Shown one piece after another: positions 55,201 through 64,000 of a stretch of 64,000 nt of DNA (position 1 is its first letter; each line of letters begins with the position of its first letter). The translations under genes were made by a program, and so were the position numbers. Under the pieces are notes generated by a model. That model did not search any database. It saw only the letters and a program-made list of their open reading frames with translations, and was not told the DNA's origin. The stretch is from Limnanthes douglasii subsp. nivea (lineage: Eukaryota; Streptophyta; Magnoliopsida; Brassicales; Limnanthaceae), in assembly GCA_036936605.1 (NCBI GenBank), contig JAUPFV010000005.1, positions 188,974,958-189,038,957 of the forward strand, read 5' to 3'.

Positions 55201-55800
55201 CAACTATAGTTACGTAACACGTTCTAACAGTCCTCTGACTCCCACTGATGATCCCGACCGTGCTTCCGACTGGGTATTTTATGCACATCCTGAATGTGCA
55301 GGGGTGGCTTCAATTCGATGGAGCCAAGGCTGACTGATGATCGCATGATAAGGTTTGGGTGCGTCGGAGATCATAAACAATGTTTTTAGTTATTTTTTGG
55401 TGGCAACATAACCAACCTTAACCATCAACTCAACATCGCCCACGCATTGGGAGGCCTTGCCTTTATACCCCACCAAAGTCCGCTAGGTTGGTTTGTAGGG
55501 TGGGATTTCATAGATGCAGTCATAGTTGGGCTTGAAGATAATATTGATTGAGCTTCATTTTCCTATTAGGACCCGGGTTACCATAATTCCCCCAATGTCT
55601 AGGTTCACTACTAGAGAATCCTCGTGTGGCGTGCTGACCCCCCTAAGGTCGTCATCATTAAACGTGGGGTCGGCGACATGATCCCGATATTTATGTAAAT
55701 ACGAGGCCTCAACTCTCTGAACCTTGTGATCGGCCCTTGCCCGTTTGTTGGATTTTGGATCGCAAGTTACTTCTGAGTTTCCTACGGCGATAGTCAATAA
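55201..55800 (-). pseudogene. Protease of element J with destroyed active site
   Basis: ADPTFNDDDLRGVSTPHEDS, LVVNLDIGGIMVTRVLIGK, then a stop where family members have D-T/N-G-S-S; SSINIIFKP follows in frame. The catalytic Asp codon position is changed and followed by a stop, so protease activity is lost. Confidence 0.85.
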
Positions 55801-57230
55801 CGATGGTGTCGAGTCTCGATTATGTAATACTGAGTTGCTAGCCGCCTTGTATTGTGCTTCAAGTGGAATGAGCGAGGATCATGTAACATTGTTTTCTTTA
55901 CCCTCAAAGTTGCTATTTATTTCTGAATATCCTCCCATAATGGTGAACAACCACTTTTGTTTGCTCGGGTTTGCTCGCTTATCTTCGCTAGACTTTTCCT
56001 CACTGATCTGGCGAGTTTTTGCCCTCTACTCTGGTTAGCGATGGCGATCTTGTCTTTTGATGAATTGAACAAGCTCCCCCTTATCTATCAACCTCTGGAT
56101 CTCTTCTTTAAGTTGTTAGCATTCGTCGTTTGGGTAGCCGTGGTCATTATAATAGGAGCAAAAGTACTTGTTGGAACTTTTAAAGCTTGGGGTGCTCATC
56201 ACTCGTGAAGGCATATATCTTGTTCTACCCTTTGCCCGATCTTACATTGCTGAGATGGCCTCAGTCAGTGGATTAAATCGGTTGGGTGGATTATCAAGAT
56301 GCATTGGTCGTCGATAGGTATCCGTAGGAGACCCGTCATCGGTCTTCTTTCGGTCGAATTGCCCTTCTTTTTGGTTGGAGACAGATCTCTTTTGGGAATC
56401 TTCTTTTCATGTGTCGTCTACTCGGATAAAGGTGTTTGCTCGAACCAGAAGATCTCCCATATTCTCAGTCGGGAATCCGATTAAATCAACATAGAGCTCT
56501 TTTCACCGATCGAGACCTTTTCTGAGGGAGGCGACAACCATATTTTTCGCCAGATCTGGTAAACCATTATTGCAATAAACAAAATGTCTAACATAACTTT
56601 TTAATAACTCATATTTTTTCTGGTAAAAATCCATGATTGAGTCGCACTCCACAATCTTGCAAAATCAAAAATTGATCATTTAAGTTGATTGTTGAACCAC
56701 TCCATTGTATTACCCTTAAGGGTTATAGACAAAGCTCGACAGAGTATAGCATTATCAGGGTTAAATTCCATCATCATCTTGTGAATTATTCTAGATGCCT
56801 TACTGCATCTCTGATTCCATCATAAGCTTACATCCTAAATGGATCGAATTTTCTGCGGAGTTGCGCTTCAAGGATGTTTTCCACGAATAGGGATTCCTTG
56901 AGTATATAAGTGGACAACTTTGGTCGTACTTGATTGTACTGGACAATCTCGATCTCTTTAGTTTTTTTAGATGCACGGGGCTCTTCCTCCTCCATTAGTT
57001 CCTGACCTTTGGAGCGTCTTTTGCCTCCACTTTCACATTCTTCTTCTCTTCCATCCTCGCGCTTGAAAGAACGGACCCACGATTTGCAAGGCTAGCGTCA
57101 GGTCTTGACAGAGGGTTTGCATGGCTGGCTACCTGAATTTTGACATTTAGTATGCGCATTGCATCATTCAATCCAACGATACTAGCATGCATCGCTTGTT
57201 CTCTAGCGTCGCGTTCACACACCACCCTAT
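55801..57230 (-). pseudogene. gag of element J
   Basis: 57225-56995 reads REQAMHASIVGLNDAMRILN (coiled-coil-like N-terminus). Then VRPKLSTYILKESLFVENIL, KFDPF, AYDGIRDAVRHLE, MEFNPDNAILCRALSITLKG and MEWFNNQL (56650-56920) are Retrotrans_gag. YNDHGYPNDEC-QLKEEIQRL (56080-56150) marks the zinc-knuckle end. Many stops. Confidence 0.85.
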
Positions 57231-57545
57231 GTTGCTCTTGCTATAGGTGTTGAAGTTGCAGTTCAAGCTACTGGATTGCAGTCTTAGCCACTGGATCCCC
57301 GCTCACTGCCTCCGAACTCCGATCTGATCGCGGCCACACGCTATCCCACTTCGGGAGCTACTTCAATGAGTGTTTTCGTTTCCATATCTTTGTTGGTGAC
57401 TATTGCAGGGGTAACTGATCTTGTCCCACCTGCTCGTTTGTCGCTGCTCTCATCGATCCTCGTATCACCTGGTTTTTTAACACCCCTTTCAAGCCCTAAC
57501 CTGGTTTTTAGATGTTAATTTCATTTCTCGAAACGCCCCCCAATT
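57231..57545 (-). other. Leader of element J with primer-binding region
   Basis: Directly inside the LTR, the - strand reads AATTGGGGGGCGTTTCGAG, the place of the primer-binding site; the primer tRNA cannot be named. Non-coding leader or gag N-terminus follows, duplicated at 46859-47437. Confidence 0.6.
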
Positions 57546-57842
57546 TGTTATAGGAAATATATAACAAAGGTTGTAACAAATAAAGATTTTATTTATCAGA
57601 GAGAAAATGATACAATTCCTAGGACTTTTATGCCCAATTATACTTTCTCTTTGTTATATTGAATAGCTAATTAATACATATTTCAACCAATTCAGTACGT
57701 AGTCTGATACTTATGATAGGGGCCCTGATTTTATGGTCATTACTTCTTTCTTCGTGCGTTAAGTTGGTTGATGAGTTTGTTCAATATGGCTTTCAATAGT
57801 TTCCTTAATTATCTGTCTTTAAAAGTAGGTCTCAGTCGGTCT
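57546..57842 (-). repeat. 5' LTR of element J, truncated
   Basis: Starts TGTTATAGGAAATA and aligns with 47438-47745. Similarity ends at about 57842 (GTCTCAGTCGGTCT), leaving roughly half the LTR, without its TATA region. Confidence 0.85.
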
Positions 57843-58424
57843 AATTTTAAATTTGCTTGTTTTGTTCGGCGTAGCTAAAAACAGCTTTTCACTCTATTTT
57901 TGTTCTAAATAGTTGTTCTTTTCAAAACATAAAATAAGATTAATGTTTGCTAAGTTTGAGTGAAAATAAAATTCTATTAAAACAATTATTTTTACTTATT
58001 TTTTATTTTAAAAACAATAGATAACTTTTAGAACAATAATATCAATTATTTTTGCTCCGAAAAGACCTAATATAGTTGCATTTTTTGTGAAGAAAAAAAA
58101 CATGTATAATTACCTTTTAAACCATATATTATATATATTGTTATTTTGTTGGTGAATAATATCCCCGTTGATGTAGTTAATGTTTTGTTTTATTTGAATT
58201 AGATTTGATGTGTTATTTGAATTAGATTTGTCTTCATTTGTCAATGAATTTGATCCGCTAAAAGGTTTAGAGAATGTTGTTTTATTCGGGTGTTTTGGCT
58301 GTGTCTTATGTAGTTTGAGCCTGTTTTATATCGATGTTTTGGTGTGTTGTTTTAATTTAATTTATGAAAGTTTTTAAATTTGTTATATTTTAATTTATTG
58401 TCATTTTAGTTGAATATTTTAGTA
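57843..58424. other. No gene seen
   Basis: AT-rich, with AAAACA/TGTTTT motifs that might be foldback remains; no coding signal. Confidence 0.4.
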
Positions 58425-59290
58425 AGGATATCCTCCGAAACATAAAAACCGTGAAAGACATTTGCTCGGACGGGATTTGGTCATGGCCCTCCTATGTTAG
58501 AGCCTTCAACCGCCACTTTCGGGATCATCTTTGAGAAATTATATCTGCTCTCGAAAACCTCCCTCCTGCCTCCTCGGCTCCAGATACTTTTATTTGGATC
58601 CCAAATAAGTCCAAACCTGAATTCACCATCAGCAGTACCTACACAGCCCTCAAGCCTCCATCTCCCAAGGTCAGATGGGCAAGCCTTGTCTGGAATAAAT
58701 TTTCGATCCCAAGACACTCCTTCATCACGTGGCTAGCTATCCATAACAAGCTATCCACTCGTGACAGAATTATCTCTTGGGGGATCGACTGCCCTGCGAC
58801 CTGTATCCTCTGCAATACCGCCGCTGAAACTCTAGATCATCTCCTAATCCTCTGCCCTTATTCTTCATCCATTTGGGAAACCCTAACCCAAATAATCTCT
58901 CTCCCTCAAGTGTCGTCATCTTGGAATCAATGGCACTATACTGCAAGCACATGGGCTCCCTCCAATAAACACCGTCGACTCCACTGGAATGATGCCTTCT
59001 GCGCCACTGTCTACTACATCTGGAAAGAGAGGAACAATAGAATCTACAATGATAAACAATCTCGCTCAAGTAGCACCGTTCACTTAGTTATCTCCGACCT
59101 TCGCTACAGATTCAAAGGATCGAAATACCCTTTCTTGGGTTAATCTTTAACAATTCCCCAAATCTCCAGCTCATTTGTTTTTTCTGTATACTTTCCGGAT
59201 TTTTATAATTGTAAAGGGTTTTTTACCTCATGAACCTTTGTAACTTTTAATTCGCATCAATATTATACGCTTTTTATTAAAAAAAAAAAC
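58425..59290 (+). pseudogene. 3' end of an L1-type LINE (zf-RVT domain, poly(A) tail)
   Basis: DICSDGIWSWPSYVRAFNRH, PDTFIWIPNKSKPEFTISST, TWLAIHNKLSTRDRI, CILCNTAAETLDHLLILCPY, then FCATVYYIWKERNNRIYND and DLRYRFKGSK, stop at 59143. This is the zinc-binding C-terminal region of plant L1 ORF2. The frame is open except for one stop after FRDHL (about 58530). A 130-bp 3' UTR ends in an A-run at 59279-59289. 5' truncated at about 58425, the normal LINE insertion form; GC-richer and better preserved than its surroundings. Confidence 0.9.
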
Positions 59291-59856
59291 TTTTACAAAA
59301 TTAGAAAATTCCATTTTTCTTATAAGAAAAACAAGAATGGGAGTGTTAAAAGCTAGGTTCAATGTTTAATTTAGTACACTAATAATTATACTAAACAAAT
59401 AGTTTCAGTAAATTAACATATATAATATTTTCAAACCTTTATAGAAATAAAAACTTCAATTTTTTGTGAAAGTAAGCAAAAGGTTCCATTTTCCAACAAC
59501 TCAGTATACATCTAAACTGGCTTAAACAAGTGAACTTTGTTGCATTTTGAAGTGTTGACAAAAGACAACTAGTTTTGCTCAGAATGAACTAATATATTAT
59601 TTTTAATTTTTTAATTTTTTTTTCTTGAACTCACTTTTTGTTTGAAGGAACCGAAACTAAAAGCTTTTAGTTTTGTTCTAAAAGGATTGTTTAAAAAGAA
59701 TACTTATATTATTTTAAACCAAAAAAGTATTAGTATTTTCTATAATTAAAAATAACACATATTTGCTTAACAAAGAAATATGTGATTTTCAAAATAAATT
59801 TAAAAAGATAATTTTTATTTATTAAATAAATAGATTACTCGAAAAAGAAGGCCAAT
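59291..59856. other. No gene seen
   Basis: AT-rich DNA between two LINEs; no supported feature. Confidence 0.4.
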
Positions 59857-60101
59857 AGAAATGGGGTTTCTTTCATTCCAAGAAAGTCGCTCCGCCGCCG
59901 GGAATTGCAAAGCATCTCTGCCGGAAGATTCTCCGTTTCTTTGAATCTCTGGTTGGTCTCTCTTCGCTTCCTCCAGGGAAGCTCCACTCTGAATACTTTT
60001 AGAGTTGCTTCCTTGTCCTGGTCTCCCTCTCTCTTTGGTTATATCCTGTTTTCTTCATCCCAGCATCTGGTAGTTTCCGGTGGCTTCTTTGATTCTATAA
60101 A

Positions 60102-61405
60102 ATGTCAAGCTCAGCCGTCAACCTGGAAGAATTTCCCGCTCTTCTACATGGCAAAGAAACAAATAAAACTAACACCATCAAGAAAACATACTCTCAAATT
60201 TTGAAAACTTCGCTAGATCAATTGGAACGTACAGAGCCCTCACATGAGTTCATCAAGAATGTTGAAGACCATAGCTCTATACAGTATTCGAAATCTACGA
60301 AGGAATTACTTATACAACAATCCAGAATAACCCTAATAGGAAAATTTAGCAACGACATAGAGAAACGAGCGGCTCTTCTATCCTTTCTTGAATTCTTTAA
60401 GTTTAAAGGGGCTTATAGTTATATGACTATAGATTCTCGACAACTATTGCTTGAATTCTGTCATAAAGACAATGTGATTAAGATATGGTCTAAATGTATA
60501 TGGAACGTGGACGAAAAAGTGATGAGACTGGTGAAGTGGTGCCCGGATAGTAACAAGAACTTCGAAAGCCCAAATAAATTGCTCTGGGTTAGATTTGAGA
60601 AGCTCCCTGAATACCTATATAACAAAAACATAATTGAAGATCTTGCTGCTACTTTGGGCTATGTTTTCAGAACGGTGGTGCCTGAATATCATCATGCCAA
60701 TACCAACGCTTGCTTTACCCAAGTAGAAATTGATTTTTCTAAGGTCCTTAAAAGAAAGATTTGGATTGGATTCAGTGAAAACGATGGTTGCTGGGTTGGG
60801 GTGAGTTACAAGAACGCTCCTAACTATTGTCACTAATGTTATCGCTTGGGGCACAAGGTTAAAGATTGCAAGAAGAATGAATCAAAAAACAAGGCTAATG
60901 GAAAGAATTCAATACTGATATTGAAAACAAAAATGATTAATTGATTAAATCACATTCATTACAAGATAGCTCGACAAATCAACAAATTCCTAAAGTCACA
61001 CAGATCCAAACTTTTAGCAAGGTTTACAGAAGAAAATTAAAGTCTATTGTTACAGTAAAAGACAAGCCTATGGACTCAACTACTAATCCTATGCTCAGTC
61101 TAAATAGGGAAGATAGTGCTTCAAAGAATGATCTTGAGCTAATTAGTGCTCTACAACAATTGGATCAAGATCATAGCTCTAAGAACTTGATTGTCGAATC
61201 TTCATCTCCTCATTGTGATAATATTGGAAGCCACAATGCCTCCCAAACTGCTACCTCCACTAACCACGACTTCAACACATTAATCAGCAACAAGATTAAA
61301 TCTGCATACAGAAACAAAACCGTTAAAAGACTATTTATCAACTCTCTCATTAAAAGAGATAAAGCTTATAACAAATCTATATCTGATAATGATAAATATT
61401 GTTAG
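60102..61405 (+). pseudogene. LINE ORF1 (DUF4283-like plus zinc knuckle)
   Basis: MSSSAVNLEEFPALLHGKE; the core RITLIGKFSNDIEKRAALLS, FLEFFKFKGAYSYMTID, KVMRLVKWCPDSNKNFE and LWVRFEKLPEYLYNKNI is the RNA-binding-like DUF4283 domain of plant L1 ORF1. At 60837 TAA interrupts YCH-CYRLGHKVKDCKK, a CCHC zinc knuckle in which the stop probably replaces a Gln codon CAA. A frame change follows at about 60940, and an Asn/Ser-rich tail (60941-61405) overlaps the ORF2 start. Role in life: binds the element RNA. Confidence 0.85.
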
Positions 61406-62413
61406 TTGGAATGCTCGTGGAGTCAATAACAATCCAACCTTATCTAGGCTAAAGTATATCATTTGGAGTGAGAAGCTCATGGTAATTGCTATTCAAGAGC
61501 CTATGGCAAGGCATGACAAAATTGATAGTATTGCTAAAATAATTGGTTTTCCTAATTATACAGCAAACTGCTCTAATAAGCTCCTCCATTTGGAGGTCAA
61601 CTACAATAACTTTACTTGCTACTTTACCTCTGTCTATGCTAAAAATAAAATAACTTTGCGTAAAAACCTGTGGAACCAGAAGATGTTTTTGTCTTGTGAT
61701 GATAGACCATGTATGGTGGCTGGTGACTTCAATGCAATCACTACCTCTGAAGACCAGCTTTGTTGTTCCTCTTTTGATGTCTCTAGTGTTGATGACTTTA
61801 CTGAAGCCATAAGATTATGTAGTGAAGACCCTGGTTATGTGGGTTCCAGATATATATATGGAGTTACAACAAAATCTGGAAACGTTTAGACAGAGTATTA
61901 GTAAATTCAATCATGGCTTCTACCTATCATGTTCAAGTTTTTCACATGGTCAGAACTTGTTCTGACCATACCCCTTTGCTTATTACTCTCTCTAATACTC
62001 AGACTAATACTCATTATAATAACAAATGTAACTTTAAATTTATCAATGCATGGGCTAACGATTCTAACTTCCTAAAATGTGTTAAGCAGAATTGGAACAT
62101 GCAGTGTCAAGGTGATGCTAATGTTGTGTTTTGGCTAAAGCTCAAGAGACTAAAAAGGTTTTTTAAAGGTTGGAACTTAAATAAATCTGGCAACATTTTC
62201 AGTAAGGTCAAAGAAGCTACTGAGGATGTTAGAAACAAATATCTTATTCACCAAATGGATAACAGCAACGAGTCTAAAGCTGAGCTTTCTAAAGCTAACA
62301 ACATTCTTATTTTTTCCCTCAAGAATGAAGAAAGCTACTGGAGCCAAAGATGTTACAATACATGGCTAAATAAAAGTGATGGTAACACTAAACTCTATCA
62401 TAATTATGTATAA
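61389..62413 (+). pseudogene. LINE ORF2, endonuclease domain
   Basis: INIVSWNARGVNN (first box), VIAIQEPMARHDKI (Glu box), YFTSVYAKN, CMVAGDFNAITTSED (GDFN box), then a frameshift near 61870 where WKRLDRVLVNS continues in the next frame, and CSDHTPLLI (SDH box, 61953-61985). An APE-type endonuclease that nicks target DNA for target-primed reverse transcription. The stretch 61560-61620 is shortened and lacks some conserved text. A stop at 62411 separates it from RT. Confidence 0.9.
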
Positions 62414-64000
62414 AAAAGAGGAAAAAGCATACCATAAATGGTATTAAGGAAAATGGAATTTGGCTTACTAACCAGGAAGAGATAGCTAGATCTGCTAAAT
62501 CTTACTTTAAAGGCTTTCTATCTACTGTTTTGTATACTTGCTCTGACACAGCTACTCTGGACTCTATTCTAAACAATATTCCAAAGTTGATTACTGACAG
62601 GGACAAATCCGCTATCATAAGGCCTGATACTAAAGAGGAGATATGGAGCATCATCACTGCCATGAAAAATGACAGTGCCCCTGGCACTGATGGGTTCAAT
62701 TGTTTTTTTCTTAAAACATGCTGGAGTATCATTTATTCTGATTTGTGCAATGCTATGAACTCTTACCTTAAAGGTTATAAAATCCCTAGTGGTGTGTTTG
62801 CCACTGGGATTTGTCTTATCCCCAAAGTCCATAATCCAATTAACTGGAATAACTTCAGACCAATCAGCCTATGTACAATCTTTAACAGGCTGATTTCTAG
62901 TCTTCTTAACAGCAGAATATCTCAATTTTTATCTAGTATTATCTATAATAGCCAAGAGGCTTTTGTAAAAAACAGACTCATACATGACAACATACTCATA
63001 ACCAAAGAAATGATGCACAACATTAATAGAATGCCTTCTAAGGGTAACATTATAGTGCAGCTTGATATGTCAAAGGCATTTGACAGGATGTCTCATGCCT
63101 TTGTACTAAACATATTGAAATGTTTTGGGTTTTCTACTGATCTTATTACTCTTATAAATATCCTAATATCTAATGTCATGCTATCTATTCTCATTAATGG
63201 GATGAATGTAGGGTACTTTCCTCAGAAAAATGGTTTAAGACAAGGAGACCCTCTGTCTCCAAGTCTTTTCATTCTTGCTCAGGAAGGCCTTATTAGAGGC
63301 ATTCACAATCTATTTAATGCTAATAAAAGCATGAAATTTTACCTGAAATATGGTTATATTCTTCTTATCCTTGCATTTGGTGACGATATTATTATTTTTA
63401 CCAACAGCACTTCATCAGCTATTGATAAACTTTGTAACCTGTTAGACAATTACCAGTTAGCTTCTGGCCAAATGATTAACAAAGAAAAGACAAGAATCAT
63501 TACCTCAGCTAAAAGGACTCAGGCCACCTCTGCTAGATTGAAAGCAGACACTGGATTCAGCACTGATCATGCTCCATTCTCCTACTTGGTAATCATCATT
63601 GCTGCAAACAACAAAGAGAAGAACTTCTTACCTTTAATTAAAACAATTCACAGTAGAATTCTTGTGTGGGACATGAAAAATTTGTCCTTTGGGGGCATGT
63701 TATCCCTTATAAAGAGTGTTTAGTGTCCTATTATATATTATTGGATGCAGAATAGTCTCATCCCTAATAACATCATTACAAAAATTGAGCTGTATTTTAA
63801 AAAATTTATTTAGACATCAAACTTAAATGAGAAAACCATTCATTGGACCACTTGGAGACAACTTTGTAAGCCTTTTGAGGAATGTGGATTGGACATCAAA
63901 GCACTGTCTAATATTCAATTTACTTTCTCCCAAAAGTTGTGGTTTCAGTTTAGGAAAAAATCAACTCTATGGGCTGAGTTTATGTATCAAAACTATTGTC
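62414..64000 (+). pseudogene. LINE ORF2, reverse transcriptase (continues beyond window)
   Basis: A 397-codon open frame from 62530: SAPGTDGFNCFFLKTCW, NNFRPISLC, EAFVKNRLIHDNILITKEMM, IVQLDMSKAFDRMSH, NGLRQGDPLSPSLFIL, LAFGDDIIIFTN, LASGQMINKEKT. The catalytic box is FGDD instead of the usual FADD/YADD; both Asp are kept. After the stop at 63721-63723 the sequence continues as IHWTTWRQLCKPFEE, the region before the zf-RVT domain. Confidence 0.92.

Larger units (their letters stand above)
47438..57842 (-). mobile_element. Tat-type Ty3/gypsy element J with antisense ORF
   Basis: - strand order: 5' LTR remnant (57842-57546), leader, gag, protease, RT, RNase H, integrase, a 3 kb non-pol region holding an antisense (+) ORF, purine tract (48087-48073), 3' LTR (48072-47438). 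LTR halves align well (TGTTATAGGAAA, AAAGATTTTATTTATCA, GTGCGTTAAGT). This antisense-ORF organisation is known for Tat-lineage elements. The 5' LTR keeps only about 297 of 635 bp; pol is broken by many stops. Confidence 0.9.
59857..64000 (+). mobile_element. L1-type LINE, 5' complete, runs off the window
   Basis: GC-richer 5' UTR (59857-60101), ORF1 (60102-61388), ORF2 with endonuclease and reverse transcriptase (61389 to window end). Frames are damaged by few mutations, so it is relatively young. The 3' end and tail lie outside the window. Confidence 0.9.

Noticed and set aside
58481..59069. - strand frames opposite the LINE 3' end
   Set aside because: The + strand frame has a continuous zf-RVT domain; the - frames are mirror images without motifs.

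Overview
This window reads as eukaryotic nuclear DNA from a flowering plant, probably a eudicot. It is AT-rich and consists almost entirely of transposable-element remains: Ty3/gypsy elements of the Tat type, four Ty1/copia elements or fragments, L1-type LINEs, a hAT deletion derivative, Stowaway-like MITEs and foldback elements. Cytochrome P450 and PPR remnants support the plant assignment. I found no intact host gene, tRNA, rRNA, operon or CRISPR array. Nearly every reading frame is broken by stops or frameshifts, so most coding entries are pseudogenes identified by conserved motifs across frames.

Layout. 1-7.7 kb: the 3' two thirds of a very degenerate Tat-like gypsy element (+), followed by its probable LTR and minisatellite-like arrays. 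7.8-16.4 kb: an AT-rich tract with two foldback elements, a MITE, a 350-bp hairpin, a deleted LTR element (12.2-13.4 kb) and a cluster of Stowaway-like MITEs. 16.4-20.6 kb: a degenerate copia element on the - strand with both LTRs, the right one cut short. 20.6-22.1 kb: a promoter-like, LTR-like segment leading into an open frame that fuses in frame to a second copia element (+, 22.1-25.6 kb); that copia is itself interrupted by a TTCGGTT-rich foldback. 26.0-29.6 kb: a PPR-like fragment split by a hAT deletion derivative. 29.65-30.4 kb: a GGCG-rich foldback. 31.0-33.0 kb: a CYP81-like P450 pseudogene (-) split by a mini LTR element that is flanked by a direct repeat of about 204 bp made of P450 exon.

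33.1-46.7 kb is a patchwork on the - strand: the 3' half of a copia element, a gypsy element lacking its 3' end, a + strand copia 3' fragment, a foldback flanked by duplicated DNA, the 5' start of a LINE, the gag/protease part of a copia, and the LTR plus gag of a second gypsy copy. Parts are joined inside coding regions, so simple nesting does not explain the layout. 46.9-57.8 kb: a nearly full-length Tat element (-), LTR-gag-pol-antisense ORF-PPT-LTR, followed by a second gag leader (LTR-internal-LTR-internal). Its antisense ORF (48.8-51.2 kb) ends in a coiled coil. 58.4-59.3 kb: a 5'-truncated LINE with a poly(A) tail. 59.86 kb to the end: the 5' end, ORF1 and most of ORF2 of another LINE, running out of the window.

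The genes do not form a pathway. What can be read is the life cycle of each element class (gag, protease, reverse transcriptase, RNase H, integrase or endonuclease) and the order in which they broke one another. The observations most worth following are the ~204-bp duplication around the mini LTR element, the antisense ORF of the Tat element, the transposase remnant and 89-bp array in the hAT derivative, and the chimeric junctions at 36.6, 42.1, 44.2 and 45.2 kb.
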